From Bin94 sp965215535 (GTDB lineage Bacteria > Gemmatimonadota > Gemmatimonadetes > Longimicrobiales > Gaopeijiaceae), in the NCBI GenBank assembly GCA_965215535.1, contig OZ244063.1, positions 1,860,001-1,924,000 of the forward strand: 64,000 bases of DNA. The letters are read 5' to 3'. The notes beneath the pieces were generated by a model, which worked only from the letters and a program-made list of their open reading frames with translations, did no database searches and was not told the origin of the DNA. Position numbers and translations under genes: made by a program. This document shows positions 42,771 to 51,895 of this stretch, piece after piece. How positions within the stretch are numbered: the first letter of the stretch is position 1; each line of letters starts with the position of its first letter.

Positions 42771-44680
42771 CCCTCTCCGAGCCGGAGTCCGCTGAACGCG
42801 GCGGATCCCCGACAAACTGGCGCGCCCGCTCCATTCTGATTGTCGCCGCGCTGGCGACGGCCTTCCATCTCTATGGTGCCGGCGTTTCCCCCTTTACCGC
42901 GCTGGTGCAGCGGCCACTTCACTTTGCGCTCATGGCGACGCTGGCGCTCCTGGGGGTCGGCGTGCGGGTGGTTCCGCGAAGCCGAATCGGCTGGGGATTC
43001 AATCTGGGGCTGGCCGCCCTGGTTGCACTCTGCGCGCTCTATCTGGTGTCGCAGAACGAGGCGCTGGTGGCGCGCTCCGGCAGCCCCACCCCTCTCGATC
43101 TGGCCGCAGGCGCAGTTGTGGTGGTCTCGGTTCTCCTCCTGGCTCGCCGCGCAACCGGCTGGGGACTGGTCGTCGTTGCGAGCGGGGCGCTTCTCTATGC
43201 ACTGGCCGGGCCCTGGCTTCCCGGGGTGCTCGCCCACCGCGGCTACGCGCCCGCGCGCATTGTCGAACAGCTCTTCCTCTCGACCGAGGGCATCTGGGGT
43301 GTGCCACTGGGCGTTTCGGCCGATTTCGTCTTTCTTTTCGTCCTTTTCGGAGCCTTTCTCGACGTTGCCGGCGGCGGCGGCCTTCTGATCTCGCTGGCAG
43401 ACCGGGTGGCGGGACGCACCCGCGGCGGGCCGGCCAAAACGGCAGCGGTGGCGAGCGCCTTCATGGGGTCGCTCTCGGGGAGCGCGGTGGCGAATGTGGT
43501 GACGACCGGCGCCTTTACCATTCCCCTGATGCGGCGATCGGGGTTTCGGCCCTTCTTTGCGGGCGCGATCGAGGCCACAGCCAGTACGGGCGGTCAGCTC
43601 ATGCCGCCGGTCATGGGCGCGGGCGCCTTTATCCTCGCCACCTGGACCAACATTCCCTACGCCCAGGTGGCGCTGGCGGCCGCGATCCCTGCCCTGCTCT
43701 ACTATGCGGCGCTGCTCTGGGCCATCCACTTCCGCGCGGCGAAGATGGGGCTCGAGGGCACGGCGGCGCGGCGTGGCGACCCGATTCTGGCGCGCATCCA
43801 CCTGCTGCTGCCCGTTCTGATTATTGTGACCATGCTGGCGCTGGGGCGTTCACCGATGCGGGCCGCCTTCTGGGGCGTCATCACCTCGGTTGTTGCGGCC
43901 TTCCTGGTTCCGGCAACCCGTCCGGCGCTGCACGACCTTGGCCGGGTACTGCGCAAGGCGGCGGCCGGGTCGGTTCAGGTCGCGGCGGCCTGTGCGGCGG
44001 CCGGAATCGTGGTCGGCGTGGCATCGCTCACCGGAATCGGGCTGCGCATGTCGGAGCTGATCGTGGTCGTCTCGCAGGGGCACCTCCTTGTGGCGCTGAT
44101 CCTGACCGCCCTGGGATCAATCGTCATGGGAATGGGACTTCCGACCACCGCCGCCTATGTGGTTCTCGCGGCGCTGGGGGCGCCGGCTCTGGTTGAGCTC
44201 GGGGTGCCGTTGCTGGCCGCGCATCTCTTTATCTTCTACTTCGGGTGCATATCGAATGTCACGCCTCCGGTCTCGCTGGCGGCCTATGCGGCGGCCGGAA
44301 TTGCCGATTCGCCCCCGCTGCGCACTGCCTGGACCGCCATGGGGCTCGCGTCGGCCGGTTTTCTGGTGCCCTTCATGTTCGTCTACGCCCCGGCGCTGAT
44401 TCTCGATGGGTCGGCCGTCGCAATTGTCGTCACCTCGCTGACCGCCCTGATCGGCGTGGTGGCGCTGGCTGGAGCCGTAATCGGATATATTCGCGGGCCG
44501 CTGAGTCTCTGGCGCCGGGGCGTGCTGGTCGTGGCGGCGGTGGCGCTGATCCTTCCGGGTGCGCTCTGGGATGGAGTCGGACTGGCTCTGCTGGCGGGCG
44601 CGGGCCTTGCGGCAGGGGCGGGCGGCGCCGGAAAGGAAACCATGAATCGGCCCTTCGCCAATCAGGGGGGAGAGGGATAG
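42767..44680 (+). CDS. TRAP transporter permease, fused small and large subunits (4TM/12TM type)
   Basis: A 637-residue membrane protein if translation begins at CTG 42767, which overlaps the preceding TGA. Starting at the first GTG (42905) would remove part of the first membrane segment (WRARSILIVAALATAFHLYGAG, about residues 17-37), so a non-standard start is likely. The first about 170 residues are the DctQ-like part and the rest the DctM-like channel (LFGAFLDVAGGGGLL, GSAVANVVTTGAFTIPLMRR, MGLPTTAAYVV). With the TAXI-type binding protein 3 bases downstream it imports an organic acid or amino acid driven by a sodium or proton gradient. Confidence 0.9.
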   Translation: MTLSEPESAERGGSPTNWRARSILIVAALATAFHLYGAGVSPFTALVQRPLHFALMATLALLGVGVRVVPRSRIGWGFNLGLAALVALCALYLVSQNEALVARSGSPTPLDLAAGAVVVVSVLLLARRATGWGLVVVASGALLYALAGPWLPGVLAHRGYAPARIVEQLFLSTEGIWGVPLGVSADFVFLFVLFGAFLDVAGGGGLLISLADRVAGRTRGGPAKTAAVASAFMGSLSGSAVANVVTTGAFTIPLMRRSGFRPFFAGAIEATASTGGQLMPPVMGAGAFILATWTNIPYAQVALAAAIPALLYYAALLWAIHFRAAKMGLEGTAARRGDPILARIHLLLPVLIIVTMLALGRSPMRAAFWGVITSVVAAFLVPATRPALHDLGRVLRKAAAGSVQVAAACAAAGIVVGVASLTGIGLRMSELIVVVSQGHLLVALILTALGSIVMGMGLPTTAAYVVLAALGAPALVELGVPLLAAHLFIFYFGCISNVTPPVSLAAYAAAGIADSPPLRTAWTAMGLASAGFLVPFMFVYAPALILDGSAVAIVVTSLTALIGVVALAGAVIGYIRGPLSLWRRGVLVVAAVALILPGALWDGVGLALLAGAGLAAGAGGAGKETMNRPFANQGGEG

Positions 44681-44683
44681 AGA

Positions 44684-45691
44684 ATGATTCGACGCACACG
44701 CGGCATGATTGTCGGACTGCTTGCTGTCCTGACAGGTCTCTCTGCCTGCGGGGATTCGGCTCCGCAGCAGTACCTGAGCCTGGGAACGGCGGGCACCGGC
44801 GGAATCTACTACCCGCTCGGAGGCGCCATTGCGGCCCGGCTGTCGGTCAGTGATTCGCTGCGACAGTACACGGCCGAGGTCAGCGGGGGATCGGTCGAGA
44901 ATGTCAATCGCCTTCGCATGCGGCAGATTGATCTGGCGTTCGCGACCGGCAACACCGTCTTCGAGGCCGGCACCGGAGGCCAGGACCACGAAGATGCGGT
45001 CGCGGGGCTGCGCATTCTGGCGCCGCTCTACCCGAACATGACCCATATCGTCGTTTCGCGAAGTTCGCCGGCGATCTCGGTTGCGGATCTGGCCGGGGCG
45101 GCGATCTCGGTGGGCGCGCCGGGCAGCGGCACCGAGCAGATGTCGCGGCGGATTCTCGAGGCGTACGACCTGAACTACGACGACATCGATCCCCGCTACC
45201 TGACCTTTAACGAGTCGGCCACCGCCCTCAGGGATGGCGCGATCGATGCGGCGATCTTCTCGGTCGGGTATCCGGCGGCGGCGGTCCTGGAGGCGACAAC
45301 GACCGGGGGCGCGCGACTTCTGGCCATGGAGAGCGAGCGCGTGCAGTATCTGCGCGACCGCTACCCCTACTTCGTCGGAGGCGAGATACCGGCCGGCACC
45401 TATCCGGGCGTGGACGAACCGCTCTACACCGCCGCGATCATGAACTGGGTGGTTGGAATGGAGGATCTGCCGGGCGAAATCGTCCAGCACCTCCTCGACC
45501 TGCTGACGGTGGAGCGTGTGGCGCTGGCGCAGGTACACGAGATGGTGAACCAGATCGATATGCAGCAGTTGCGGAATGCGCCGATCGCTCTGCACCCGGT
45601 CAGCCGGGCGTGGGTCGACGACAACGCCCCGAATCGGGCTGGAGCCGGTGGAGCGCGGCCCGCCGGTCCGCACGCGACGGCAGGATCCTGA
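44684..45691 (+). CDS. TAXI-family TRAP solute-binding lipoprotein
   Basis: A 335-residue periplasmic binding protein. A lipoprotein signal ends at LSAC (Cys22). The mature chain opens with LSLGTAGTGGIYYPLGGAIAA, the hallmark of TAXI proteins, and continues with ISVGAPGSGTE and DAAIFSVGYPAA. It delivers substrate to the fused TRAP permease just upstream (3-base gap). TAXI proteins often bind glutamate or other dicarboxylates; the ligand cannot be read from sequence. Confidence 0.92.
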   Translation: MIRRTRGMIVGLLAVLTGLSACGDSAPQQYLSLGTAGTGGIYYPLGGAIAARLSVSDSLRQYTAEVSGGSVENVNRLRMRQIDLAFATGNTVFEAGTGGQDHEDAVAGLRILAPLYPNMTHIVVSRSSPAISVADLAGAAISVGAPGSGTEQMSRRILEAYDLNYDDIDPRYLTFNESATALRDGAIDAAIFSVGYPAAAVLEATTTGGARLLAMESERVQYLRDRYPYFVGGEIPAGTYPGVDEPLYTAAIMNWVVGMEDLPGEIVQHLLDLLTVERVALAQVHEMVNQIDMQQLRNAPIALHPVSRAWVDDNAPNRAGAGGARPAGPHATAGS

Positions 45692-45698
45692 CCCCCCG

Positions 45699-46871
45699 AT
45701 GAAGAACGCAACCCATGGTCTGGAGTGCCAGCGCGCCGCCTTTTCGCTCCCTCCCGACGCCCACTATCTCAACTGCGCCTACATGGGCCCCCTTCCACGG
45801 GCTGCCGAAGAGGCCGGGATCGCGGGACTTCGCGCCAAACGATTCCCCCAGGCGATTGCCCCCGCCGACTTCTTCGCTCCGGTCGATGCGCTGCGCGCGC
45901 GCTTTGCCCGCCTGATCGGGGCGCCGGATCCGAACCGGATTGCCACCGTGCCTGCGGTTTCGTACGCGATCTCGACGATTGCGCGCAACACCGAAGCCGG
46001 GCCGGGGCGAAATATTGTGCTGATTGAGGAGCAGTTTCCGGGCAATGTCTATCCGTGGCGCCGTCTGGTGGCAGAGCGGGGGGGCACGATACGCATGGTG
46101 GAGCGGCCTGCAGAGGGGATGGGGGGCGAGCGATGGACGGAGCGCATTCTGGAGAGCATCGACGACGCCACGGCTGCAGTGGCGATGGGAACCGTGCACT
46201 GGACCGATGGAACGCGCTTTGATCTGGGGCGGATTCGCGAGCGAACGCGCGAGGTGGGGGCCGCGCTGGTGCTGGATGGAACCCAGAGTGTGGGCGCGAC
46301 ACCCTTCGATGTGGCCGCCCTCGACCCCGACGCCCTCGTCGCCGCCGGATACAAGTGGCTCCTGGGCCCCTATTCGCTGACGCTGGCATGGTTCGGCAAG
46401 CGCTATCTGAATGGCATCCCCCTAGAGGAGACCTGGGGCGCCCGCCGCGGATCGGAGAACTTTGCGGGCCTCGTCGATTACACCGACGCCTACCAGTCCG
46501 GCGCCCGCCGCTTCGATGTCGGACAGCGGAGCAACTTTGCCCTGGTTCCCGCGCTGACCGCCTCAATCGATCTGGTGCTACAGTGGGGTCCGGCGCGGAT
46601 TTCGGCCTATGTGGAGGATTTGACCCGGGATCTCTTCCCCCGATTGCGCGCTCTGGGCGTTCAGGTCGAGAGGTCGCCATGGCGCAGCCCGCATCTCTTC
46701 GGTCTGGGGTTGCCGGCCGGGGCCGATCCCGGGACGCTGAAGGCGGCGCTGGATCGTCGCCGGGTGGGGATTTCCTTTCGGGGGCCGCGGGTGCGGGTGT
46801 CACCCAATGTCTACAACACACCCGCCGATGTGGAGGCGCTGGTGGCCGCCTTCGAAGAGGGATTGCGATAG
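45699..46871 (+). CDS. Class V aminotransferase (isopenicillin-N epimerase/cysteine desulfurase-like)
   Basis: A 390-residue PLP enzyme. The PLP lysine is in AGYKWLLGPYSL; the cofactor Asp/His region is LVLDGTQSVGA. The closest recognisable group is the isopenicillin N epimerase-like branch of class V enzymes; no catalytic Cys loop of SufS/IscS was seen. The start is ATG 45699, 7 bases after the TAXI gene, so it shares the transporter operon and may act on the imported compound (inference). Confidence 0.88.
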   Translation: MKNATHGLECQRAAFSLPPDAHYLNCAYMGPLPRAAEEAGIAGLRAKRFPQAIAPADFFAPVDALRARFARLIGAPDPNRIATVPAVSYAISTIARNTEAGPGRNIVLIEEQFPGNVYPWRRLVAERGGTIRMVERPAEGMGGERWTERILESIDDATAAVAMGTVHWTDGTRFDLGRIRERTREVGAALVLDGTQSVGATPFDVAALDPDALVAAGYKWLLGPYSLTLAWFGKRYLNGIPLEETWGARRGSENFAGLVDYTDAYQSGARRFDVGQRSNFALVPALTASIDLVLQWGPARISAYVEDLTRDLFPRLRALGVQVERSPWRSPHLFGLGLPAGADPGTLKAALDRRRVGISFRGPRVRVSPNVYNTPADVEALVAAFEEGLR

Positions 46872-46929
46872 CGGTTCGGGGGTGGGGGTCATGGCCTGCA
46901 CCCCGGTTCGACCATCGGGAATCAATCCG

Positions 46930-47484
46930 TCAACGTACTGTAAGTCCAAGTCCGACTACGATTTGCGCAAAATCCCCTACGGCGATTCCTCGCGCCTCGA
47001 ACCACCCTTGGCGGACTTCGAGGGCCATGGCGGTTGCAATCCCCGAATCGATCAGCGTCTCGTCGCGCGCCTCCATCTGCCTGATTCCGGCAATGCGGTT
47101 GTGTTCGTCGAAGAAGGCAATGTCAAGCGGCACGAAGGTGTCCCGCATCCAGAAGGAGCGCTCTTCGCTGCGTGGAAAGATGAAGAGCATTCCGGTGCCG
47201 TCGGGGACCGCGTCGCGGTTCATCAGACCTCGTTCGCGGGTGTCGGGTGTCGTGGCCAGTTCGGCCACAACCGTGTCTGCGCCGAAGATCACCCACGCCG
47301 TCCCGGCAGCCGGCAGGCGCCGAACCGCTTCCCGGGATTCGTCCATGGAATCGACCGCTCCGCCGCCTGTGCCCGGTCCGCCACCGGCCGACCCCCCATT
47401 CCCGGCGCCGCACGCCGCCACCAGCGCAACCGCAAGCGCCAGCCCTCCGCAGACCATGCCCTCCAACGCCCCTCGGCACGGCAT
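46930..47484 (-). CDS. DUF192-domain exported protein
   Basis: A 184-residue exported protein with a lipoprotein-type signal (LALAVALVAAC) and a Gly/Ser/Asp linker. The DUF192 domain follows (about residues 65-184) with the family's conserved stretches RERGLMNRD, GMLFIFP, FWMRDTFVPLDIAFFD. The family is small, periplasmic and uncharacterised. The start ATG 47484 is chosen to give the shortest signal; ATG 47457 is also possible. Confidence 0.88.
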   Translation of the reverse strand: MPCRGALEGMVCGGLALAVALVAACGAGNGGSAGGGPGTGGGAVDSMDESREAVRRLPAAGTAWVIFGADTVVAELATTPDTRERGLMNRDAVPDGTGMLFIFPRSEERSFWMRDTFVPLDIAFFDEHNRIAGIRQMEARDETLIDSGIATAMALEVRQGWFEARGIAVGDFAQIVVGLGLTVR

Positions 47485-47619
47485 CCTCCCTGCCTTCGCC
47501 TGTCTTCCGGCTCCGTCTGCGGTATCTTGTTGGGTTCGCGGGCGCGACCGGCCACCCATCCATTTCGCCCTGAATCCATTCATCTCAGGGAACATATTCA
47601 CCTCCCGGGGAAGCGTGCA

Positions 47620-47877
47620 GTGACCATTGATCCCGAACTCCTTGAAATTCTCGTCTGTCCCGAAACCGCGCAAACCCTTGCGGTGGCTCCCGACGAGGTG
47701 CTGAAGCGCGTCAATGCGGCAATCGCTGCAGGCACCCTCGCCACGCGCGGGGGCGCACCGGTCGGCGAAGCGATCACCGCCGGACTGGTCCGCTCCGATG
47801 GCCGGATCCTCTACCCGATTCGCGAGGGCATCCCCATCATGCTGATTGACGAGTCCATCAAGGTTTCGTCGCCCTGA
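47620..47877 (+). CDS. Trm112-family protein
   Basis: An 85-residue protein starting at GTG 47620. It begins with PELLEILVCPETAQTL and ends with DGRILYPIREGIPIMLIDE, the two conserved blocks of Trm112-like proteins (UPF0434). Only one of the zinc-binding cysteines of the longer relatives is present (Cys in LVCPE), as in many bacterial members. In eukaryotes Trm112 activates several methyltransferases; the bacterial role is not established. Confidence 0.85.
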   Translation: MTIDPELLEILVCPETAQTLAVAPDEVLKRVNAAIAAGTLATRGGAPVGEAITAGLVRSDGRILYPIREGIPIMLIDESIKVSSP

Positions 47878-47937
47878 ATCCCGCGGCAAGGCGGGCCGGA
47901 GTGGTACGGTCATGAACAATCAGATTGCGAACAGCGG

Positions 47938-49275
47938 GTGAAGGAGGGCGATTCCCCCCTCTCTGGCCGCGGCTTTGCCCGCTTCTACACACCGCTCGCC
48001 GCCACGAGCCTGTTGCTGACCGCAACCAACCCGATTCTGGCCGCAGCCCTCGCCCGCTCCACCGATCCGGTCATTGCGCTTGCCGGCTATCAGGTCGCCT
48101 TCGCCGTCTGCGGGGTTCTCTATGCCCCCCTTCTGGTTGTGCAACAGGTTGCGGCCGCACGCTTGCTGGCCGGGGGTTCCTTTTCGCCGGTGCGGCGCTT
48201 TGCCTGGGCCATGGGTGCGCTCCTCTCGCTGATCGGCGTGCTGGTTGCATACACCCCCATGGGCGATCTGGTCTTTGCGGGTCTTGTGGGCGTTGGACCG
48301 GAAGTTCTGCTCGAAGCGGTACAGGCCATGCGCTTTCTCTGGCCGGTTCCCTTCCTCACCGCCGTGCGCGCCTCGCACCAGGGCAGACTTGTGGCCGGCC
48401 ACAGAACGGTGCCGATCGCGGGCGCCACCGGGGGCCGCACCGCAATTCTGGCAATCGTCGCCTTCGGGTTGCTGGCAACGGGCGGGGGTGCATGGCTGGG
48501 AGCCGCCGCCTTCACCGTGGGAATGCTCCTCGAGACCGCCATTGTCGTTTTTGCGCGCACGCCCGGACTGACGCTGGAGCACGACGATTCGCGCCTGGAC
48601 CGCGAGAATGTGGCACGCTTTTCGGCCCCGCTGATGTTGAATGTGCTCCTCTGGTGGGCCACCCCGCTGATTATCAATGCCGTGCTGGCGCGAACCGCCC
48701 GCCCGGATACGGCGCTGGCCGCATTTGCCGTTGTCGAGGCCGTGGGGTGGTTCATTGCCGCGCCGGTGGGTCAGATGCAACATTCGAGCATTGCGCTTGT
48801 CCGGTGTTCCGATACGCACCGGCGGGTGCGCTCCTGGGGGGGACTGGTTGCCCTTGCCACAACCGCAATACTTCTTCTGATTGCAATTCCCGCCCTGCGC
48901 GAACCCATTCTGGGCGTTCTCTTTGCACTCGACGCAGAGCTGGTGGCGGTGGCCGGACCCGCGCTTCCCCTTGCTGCCGCCTACCCCCTTCTCTACGGGG
49001 TTCGCCAGTACTATCAGGGACTCTTTGTGCGTTCCGGGAGGCCGGTTGTGGTTGGGGCGGGAGCAGTGCTGCGGGTCGCCGCAATCATCGTGGCCGCTCT
49101 GCTTGTGCCGAAAGCCCTGCTGGGCGGAGCGGTACTGGGAGTGGGGCTGGCCGTCTTCGGGTTGAGCGTCGAGGGGATCTTCCTGATTCGGTCCTGCAGC
49201 CGGACCGTTTTGCCCGAGCTGCGCGCGCACCGCAAGGCCAAGGTCAATCCGGAGGCGTTCGAGGGAGTATCGTAG
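47938..49275 (+). CDS. MATE/ANKH-like multi-pass transporter
   Basis: A 445-residue membrane protein with about 12 hydrophobic segments and the internal two-fold layout of MOP-superfamily exporters. The opening FYTPLAATSLLLTATNPILAAALAR resembles ANKH and polysaccharide flippases rather than drug MATE pumps. The start is GTG 47938. It ends 15 bases before the convergent vWA gene. Substrate unknown. Confidence 0.78.
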   Translation: MKEGDSPLSGRGFARFYTPLAATSLLLTATNPILAAALARSTDPVIALAGYQVAFAVCGVLYAPLLVVQQVAAARLLAGGSFSPVRRFAWAMGALLSLIGVLVAYTPMGDLVFAGLVGVGPEVLLEAVQAMRFLWPVPFLTAVRASHQGRLVAGHRTVPIAGATGGRTAILAIVAFGLLATGGGAWLGAAAFTVGMLLETAIVVFARTPGLTLEHDDSRLDRENVARFSAPLMLNVLLWWATPLIINAVLARTARPDTALAAFAVVEAVGWFIAAPVGQMQHSSIALVRCSDTHRRVRSWGGLVALATTAILLLIAIPALREPILGVLFALDAELVAVAGPALPLAAAYPLLYGVRQYYQGLFVRSGRPVVVGAGAVLRVAAIIVAALLVPKALLGGAVLGVGLAVFGLSVEGIFLIRSCSRTVLPELRAHRKAKVNPEAFEGVS

Positions 49276-49290
49276 TGGGGGTGCTCGCGC

Positions 49291-50571
49291 TCAGGCGCTC
49301 CGCCGTTGCTTCAGAAAATCAAGCATGACAAACTGCCCCAGCGTCATCGGCGACACGAAACAGGCCTTGCCCCGGGAAATTGTGGTCAACCGTCGGACAA
49401 AACGCACAAGGTATTCATCCTGCGCCAGCATGAAGGTGTTGATTGGAATTCCGGAGCGTCGGCAGGCGGCCGCCTCCTGGTAGGTGGCCTGAAGAATTCG
49501 CCGGTCAAGTCCAGCAGAATTGCGGTAGATTCGGCCGCGCGGAAGGGTAATTGCGCTGGGTTTGCCATCGGTAATCATGATAATCTGGCGCATATCCTGC
49601 TTCTGAGCCCGGAGCACCCGCCGCGACAGCTTCAATCCCTCGGCCGTATTGGTGTGGAAGGGGCCGACCTGTGCACTTGCCAGCCGCGCCAGCGGAATTT
49701 CGGTTGCACGATCGCCAAAGGTGACCACCCGAAGCGAATCGCCGGGGTAGCGGGTGCGAATCAGGTGATGCAGCGCAAGTGCAACCTTCTTGGCGGGAAT
49801 GAAGCGATCTTCGCCATAGAGCACCATCGAGTGCGAGATATCCAGCATGAGCACCGTTGCACACGACGAGCGATATTGTGATTGGTGAACCATCAGATCG
49901 CGATAGTCAAGCTCAATGGGAATTGCCGGCCCCCTCCGACCGATCGCATTCCTCAACGTTTCGGCAATGTCCAGATTGAGGGTGTCGCCGAACTCCCAGG
50001 ATCGGCTTCCCGCGTCTGCATCCACGCCACTTGCGGTCTCGCGGGTTTCGTGTCCCCCCGCACTGGAGCGGCCAAGGGGATTGAGCAGGGTGCGCAACGC
50101 CCGGTAGCCCAGAAAATCCAGACCCTTTCGGGTCATCTGGAAGTGGACCTGCTCTGCCGCCTCGCGCGCTTCGTCCACCGTCGCCATTCCGGGCCCGGCT
50201 CCCGGTCCCGTCCCTGTTTCGCCCTCGCTCAGCGTCAGATATCCCTCCTCGACCATCTTCTCGACAAGCCGGTCCAGGAGCTCGGCAATCTCGCGGCGCA
50301 CCTCCGGATCGCCGGGATCGTCGGCCCGAAGCTCCTTAAGCATCTCCGGCGTGAGCTGACCGGTCGCGACGAGTGCCTGCAGCAACGCCTGCTTGAGCGC
50401 ATCGACCGACGAGGTGTCTTCCAGCCCGGACCAGCCCCAGTAGGGGTGAAAGTGCGGACCACCGGCGAATCCGCCATCCAGCAGAAACTCCGAGAGCCGC
50501 TCGATCAGGCTCTCGAGGTTGAGTGCGTCGGCAGGGTTCTGGCTGTAGCGTGTGTAGGTTGTAATGCGCAT
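49291..50571 (-). CDS. von Willebrand factor A domain protein, likely partner of the AAA+ at 51892
   Basis: A 426-residue cytoplasmic protein. The first about 230 residues are helical and hydrophilic with an early FHPYWGWSGLED; the vWA domain begins near 236 and has the metal-ion site DISHS (244-248), a second loop (FGDRATEIP), and the third MIDAS part (ITDGKPSAI). This is the layout of BchD/CoxE-type vWA subunits that act with BchI-like AAA+ ATPases. The start is ATG 50571. It ends convergent to the MATE-like gene. Confidence 0.85.
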   Translation of the reverse strand: MRITTYTRYSQNPADALNLESLIERLSEFLLDGGFAGGPHFHPYWGWSGLEDTSSVDALKQALLQALVATGQLTPEMLKELRADDPGDPEVRREIAELLDRLVEKMVEEGYLTLSEGETGTGPGAGPGMATVDEAREAAEQVHFQMTRKGLDFLGYRALRTLLNPLGRSSAGGHETRETASGVDADAGSRSWEFGDTLNLDIAETLRNAIGRRGPAIPIELDYRDLMVHQSQYRSSCATVLMLDISHSMVLYGEDRFIPAKKVALALHHLIRTRYPGDSLRVVTFGDRATEIPLARLASAQVGPFHTNTAEGLKLSRRVLRAQKQDMRQIIMITDGKPSAITLPRGRIYRNSAGLDRRILQATYQEAAACRRSGIPINTFMLAQDEYLVRFVRRLTTISRGKACFVSPMTLGQFVMLDFLKQRRSA

Positions 50572-50656
50572 GGCGGAGTGCAGAATGGGGAGCTGAAACG
50601 CACCGTCGGCGACCAGTCTGCGCACCTGTGACTGTCGCAAGGAGAGCGTCGGCAAA

Positions 50657-51895
50657 ATGAATCTCGACGACCGGCAGGCAATCGGCAACGTTCGGCGTTC
50701 GCTGCGGAAGTTCTTCGATCTGCATGGGCGCGATCTGCCCTGGCGCAGGGAGCGAACCCCCTACCGGGTGCTGATCTCCGAGATCATGCTGCAACAGACG
50801 CGCGCCGAGGTGGTGCGTGTCCGCTATGGACACTGGCTGCAACGATTTCCGGGGTGGCGCGAGCTGGCCGCCGCCTCGCTCGATGAGGTTCTTCTGGAAT
50901 GGAAGGGACTGGGGTACTACGCGCGGGCGCGCAATCTGCACCGCACGGCCCACATCGTCTGTGCGCACCATGGGGGAGAGCTGCCCGCAGAGGTGAAGGC
51001 GTTGAGGGCCTTGCCCGGAGTGGGGGAATATACGGCGGGCGCGGTGGCGAGCATTGCCTTCGGCAAAGCCGTGCCCGCAGTCGATGGGAATGTGCGCCGA
51101 GTGCTCTGTCGCCTTCTGGATCTGCCCAACCCCGGGGCCTCGGTGCTGCGCGCGGCTGCTACCCGGCTCCTCGATCCCCCTCGGCCCGGCCACCATAACG
51201 AAGCCATGATCGAACTGGGCGCTACGGTATGCACCCCCCGCGCGCCTCGCTGTCCTCGCTGCCCGGTGCGTCCTCACTGCGCCGCCCACCACTTGGGCAC
51301 GACGCTGGAACGCCCCCTGCCACAGCCCCGCAAACTACCGCGACGGGTCGAGTTTGCGGTTGCCGTGGCGATCAACGAGGCGGGCCAGCTTCTCGTGGTG
51401 CGCCGTCCGACCGAGGGGCTGCTGGGGGGCATGTGGGAGTTTCCTGCGGCCGAGTTCACCTGCCCGTTGCCGGGACCGGATCGCGATTTCCGCACGATCG
51501 AAGAAGCCCCCAACAAGAATACTGAAGCTCATTTTCAAAAATCACACAACTTCAAGTCAGACCATCAATTACATGATTCATTATTGATTTTGACAGATCA
51601 AGTCCACAACCCCGGGGATCCGATCATACCCGCCCTGGAGCGCTTGGCCGAACTGGGCCTTCAGGGGATCGTGCACGCTGTCCTGGCTCCGATCGGTCAT
51701 CTCTTCACGCACCTGCGCGCCCGCTATCACCCTGTTGTCATCCAGACCGCTACTTCCGCCACCCCCGCGTCTCCCGACGAAGCGCCAACTGCGCCACTCC
51801 CCGCGCTGCGCTGGGTTGCCCCCGCCGACATCGATTCCCTTGCCCTTCCGGTTGCCCAGCAGAAGATTGCCGCGGCAGTCCGGTCCGGCAGCTAA
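50657..51895 (+). CDS. mutY: A/G-specific adenine glycosylase MutY
   Basis: A 412-residue DNA repair enzyme that removes adenine opposite 8-oxoguanine. Catalytic Glu42 lies in SEIMLQQTR, the helix-hairpin-helix in LPGVGEYTAG, the catalytic Asp143 in VDGN, and the [4Fe-4S] cluster in C-x6-C-x2-C-x5-C at Cys192, 199, 202 and 208. The C-terminal NUDIX-like domain recognises 8-oxoG, starts near residue 231 and is interrupted at about residue 285-316 by an AT-rich, in-frame insertion (separate entry), after which it resumes (IGHLFTHLRARYHPV). The start is ATG 50657. The 3' end overlaps the convergent AAA+ gene by 4 bases. Confidence 0.95.
   Translation: MNLDDRQAIGNVRRSLRKFFDLHGRDLPWRRERTPYRVLISEIMLQQTRAEVVRVRYGHWLQRFPGWRELAAASLDEVLLEWKGLGYYARARNLHRTAHIVCAHHGGELPAEVKALRALPGVGEYTAGAVASIAFGKAVPAVDGNVRRVLCRLLDLPNPGASVLRAAATRLLDPPRPGHHNEAMIELGATVCTPRAPRCPRCPVRPHCAAHHLGTTLERPLPQPRKLPRRVEFAVAVAINEAGQLLVVRRPTEGLLGGMWEFPAAEFTCPLPGPDRDFRTIEEAPNKNTEAHFQKSHNFKSDHQLHDSLLILTDQVHNPGDPIIPALERLAELGLQGIVHAVLAPIGHLFTHLRARYHPVVIQTATSATPASPDEAPTAPLPALRWVAPADIDSLALPVAQQKIAAAVRSGS
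51511..51605 (+). repeat. AT-rich in-frame insertion in mutY
   Basis: About 90 bases with roughly 31% GC (28 of 90 counted at 51511-51600), far below the surrounding sequence. It contains the inverted repeat TCAAAAATCA (51535-51544) / TGATTTTGA (51585-51593), a second arm pair ATCAAT (51564-51569) / ATTGAT (51583-51588), and the direct repeat TCAAGTC (51552-51558 and 51598-51604). It adds about 30 polar residues to the 8-oxoG recognition domain and keeps the frame. Confidence 0.6.

Noticed and set aside
42905..44680. GTG at 42905 as start of the TRAP permease
   Set aside because: It would remove the first membrane helix; the frame is open to a CTG that overlaps the previous stop.
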